Source of the DNA: Clostridia bacterium
Lineage (GTDB): Bacteria; Bacillota; Clostridia; Christensenellales; Borkfalkiaceae
NCBI GenBank assembly: GCA_029063275.1
Contig: JAIDOO010000312.1
Coordinates: 1-14,216, forward strand
Length of the DNA stretch: 14,216 bases
Direction: 5' to 3'
This document shows, piece by piece, positions 13,627-14,216 of this stretch. The stretch's first letter is position 1, and the number at the start of each line of letters is the position of its first letter. The notes beneath the pieces are model-generated. The model was not told where the DNA came from, did no database searches, and saw only the letters and a program-made list of their open reading frames with translations. Position numbers and translations under genes: made by a program.

Positions 13627-14216
13627 TTCGTTGTCCTGTAAACGTCTATTATTCTCTTATCCTTTTTAAGCCTGTTTATCAGAAGGTCTATATCCGAGCG
13701 CTTGTTGAGTTTTATTCTTATTTCAAACTCGGCGCGTTTGTCCTTGTTTAATCTGCCGTTTATCGAAGTCATCGAAAGGCGCATAGTTGAAATTTCAGCC
13801 GTTACGAATGCGATAAGTCCGTCCTCGTCGGTGGCGATTATTTTTATACCAGCAACAAACTCGCTGTCGGTTGCGCCCGTCCACTGCGCGGGTTGAAGTC
13901 TTGCGGGGTCTAAATCGTCAAGGTTGGAACAGTCTGCGCGGTGAACTATTACTCCCCTGCCGCGCGAAACAAAGCCTGTAATTTCATCGCCGGGGACGGG
14001 ATTACAACAGTGCGCGAATTTGACTAAAAGTCCGCTCATTCCCTTGACGGTTACAGTGCCCGCATTCGAGTGGCGCAGGCTTTCTGTCTGCAACTTTTCG
14101 GGGGCTTTGGGCATTTCCTTTTTATAGTAGTCAATAAGCGTGAAAATGACCTGATTTACACTTACCGCGCCATATCCGACCGAAGCCATCATTTCGTTCA
14201 CGGAAGAAAATACCAG
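13623..14216 (-). CDS. rel: Rel bifunctional (p)ppGpp synthetase/hydrolase, C-terminal part (5' end beyond window)
   Basis: The frame is open to the right edge, so only the last 197 residues are present; the synthetase and hydrolase domains lie outside. The visible part starts in the helical region (EMMASVGYGAVSVNQVI). A zinc-finger/RIS domain follows, with KFAHCCNPVPGDEITGF and RGRGVIVHRADC (H69, C70, C71, and the downstream His and Cys). An ACT domain runs from about 119 to the end (VAGIKIIATDEDGLIAFV ... IDVYRTT). In long RSH proteins this region senses ribosome state and uncharged tRNA. A GTG at 14201 is internal and not the start. It is the first visible gene of the rel–MBL–hemZ–DUF3592 operon. 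Confidence 0.95.
   Translation of the reverse strand: MVFSSVNEMMASVGYGAVSVNQVIFTLIDYYKKEMPKAPEKLQTESLRHSNAGTVTVKGMSGLLVKFAHCCNPVPGDEITGFVSRGRGVIVHRADCSNLDDLDPARLQPAQWTGATDSEFVAGIKIIATDEDGLIAFVTAEISTMRLSMTSINGRLNKDKRAEFEIRIKLNKRSDIDLLINRLKKDKRIIDVYRTTK

Overview
The window looks like a chromosomal core region of an anaerobic Bacillota, most likely class Clostridia. The evidence is gene order and gene content: an mrnC–rlmB–sigH block, a dnaX–ebfC–recR block, an rpsO–pnp pair and a rel–MBL–hemZ block are all arrangements known from Bacillota. A CwlD-type amidase and a SigH-type sigma factor suggest a spore-former or a descendant of one. I cannot name a genus. There are no rRNA or tRNA genes, insertion sequences or CRISPR arrays, and no stretch longer than 300 bases lacks a gene.

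Layout, left to right. (1) Positions 1–6505 hold one tightly packed minus-strand operon, read from right to left: mrnC, rlmB, sigH, dnaX, ebfC, recR, gpsA, and a lipoprotein gene that runs off the left edge. The genes overlap, abut or are separated by at most 16 bases. The one strong promoter I see is in front of mrnC. (2) Positions 6525–7211 hold a plus-strand CwlD-like amidase, divergent from mrnC. (3) Positions 7222–9814 hold rpsO–pnp on the minus strand, with a promoter, a structured rpsO leader, an intergenic terminator, a small pnp leader hairpin and a terminator shared with the amidase. (4) Positions 9847–10445 hold an AT-richer two-gene insert: a small acidic protein (minus strand) and an Xre-type repressor (plus strand). 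They diverge around two 17-bp palindromic operators, one of which exactly fills the spacer of a promoter. (5) Positions 10446–14216 hold a second minus-strand operon: the C-terminal end of a Rel (p)ppGpp synthetase/hydrolase, an MBL-fold hydrolase, hemZ, and a duplicated DUF3592-like membrane protein.

How the genes fit together. Most are housekeeping: rRNA maturation (MrnC, RlmB), replication and repair (DnaX, EbfC, RecR), phospholipid precursor supply (GpsA), RNA decay (PNPase), translation (S15) and the stringent response (Rel). SigH sits between RNA-processing and replication genes, so two loci that are separate in Bacillus subtilis appear here as one transcription unit. The least explained parts are the Xre/small-protein module with its operator geometry, the duplicated membrane protein with a His/Cys cluster, and the lipoprotein at the left edge. 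Annotations rest on motif recognition and gene order only; no database search was run.
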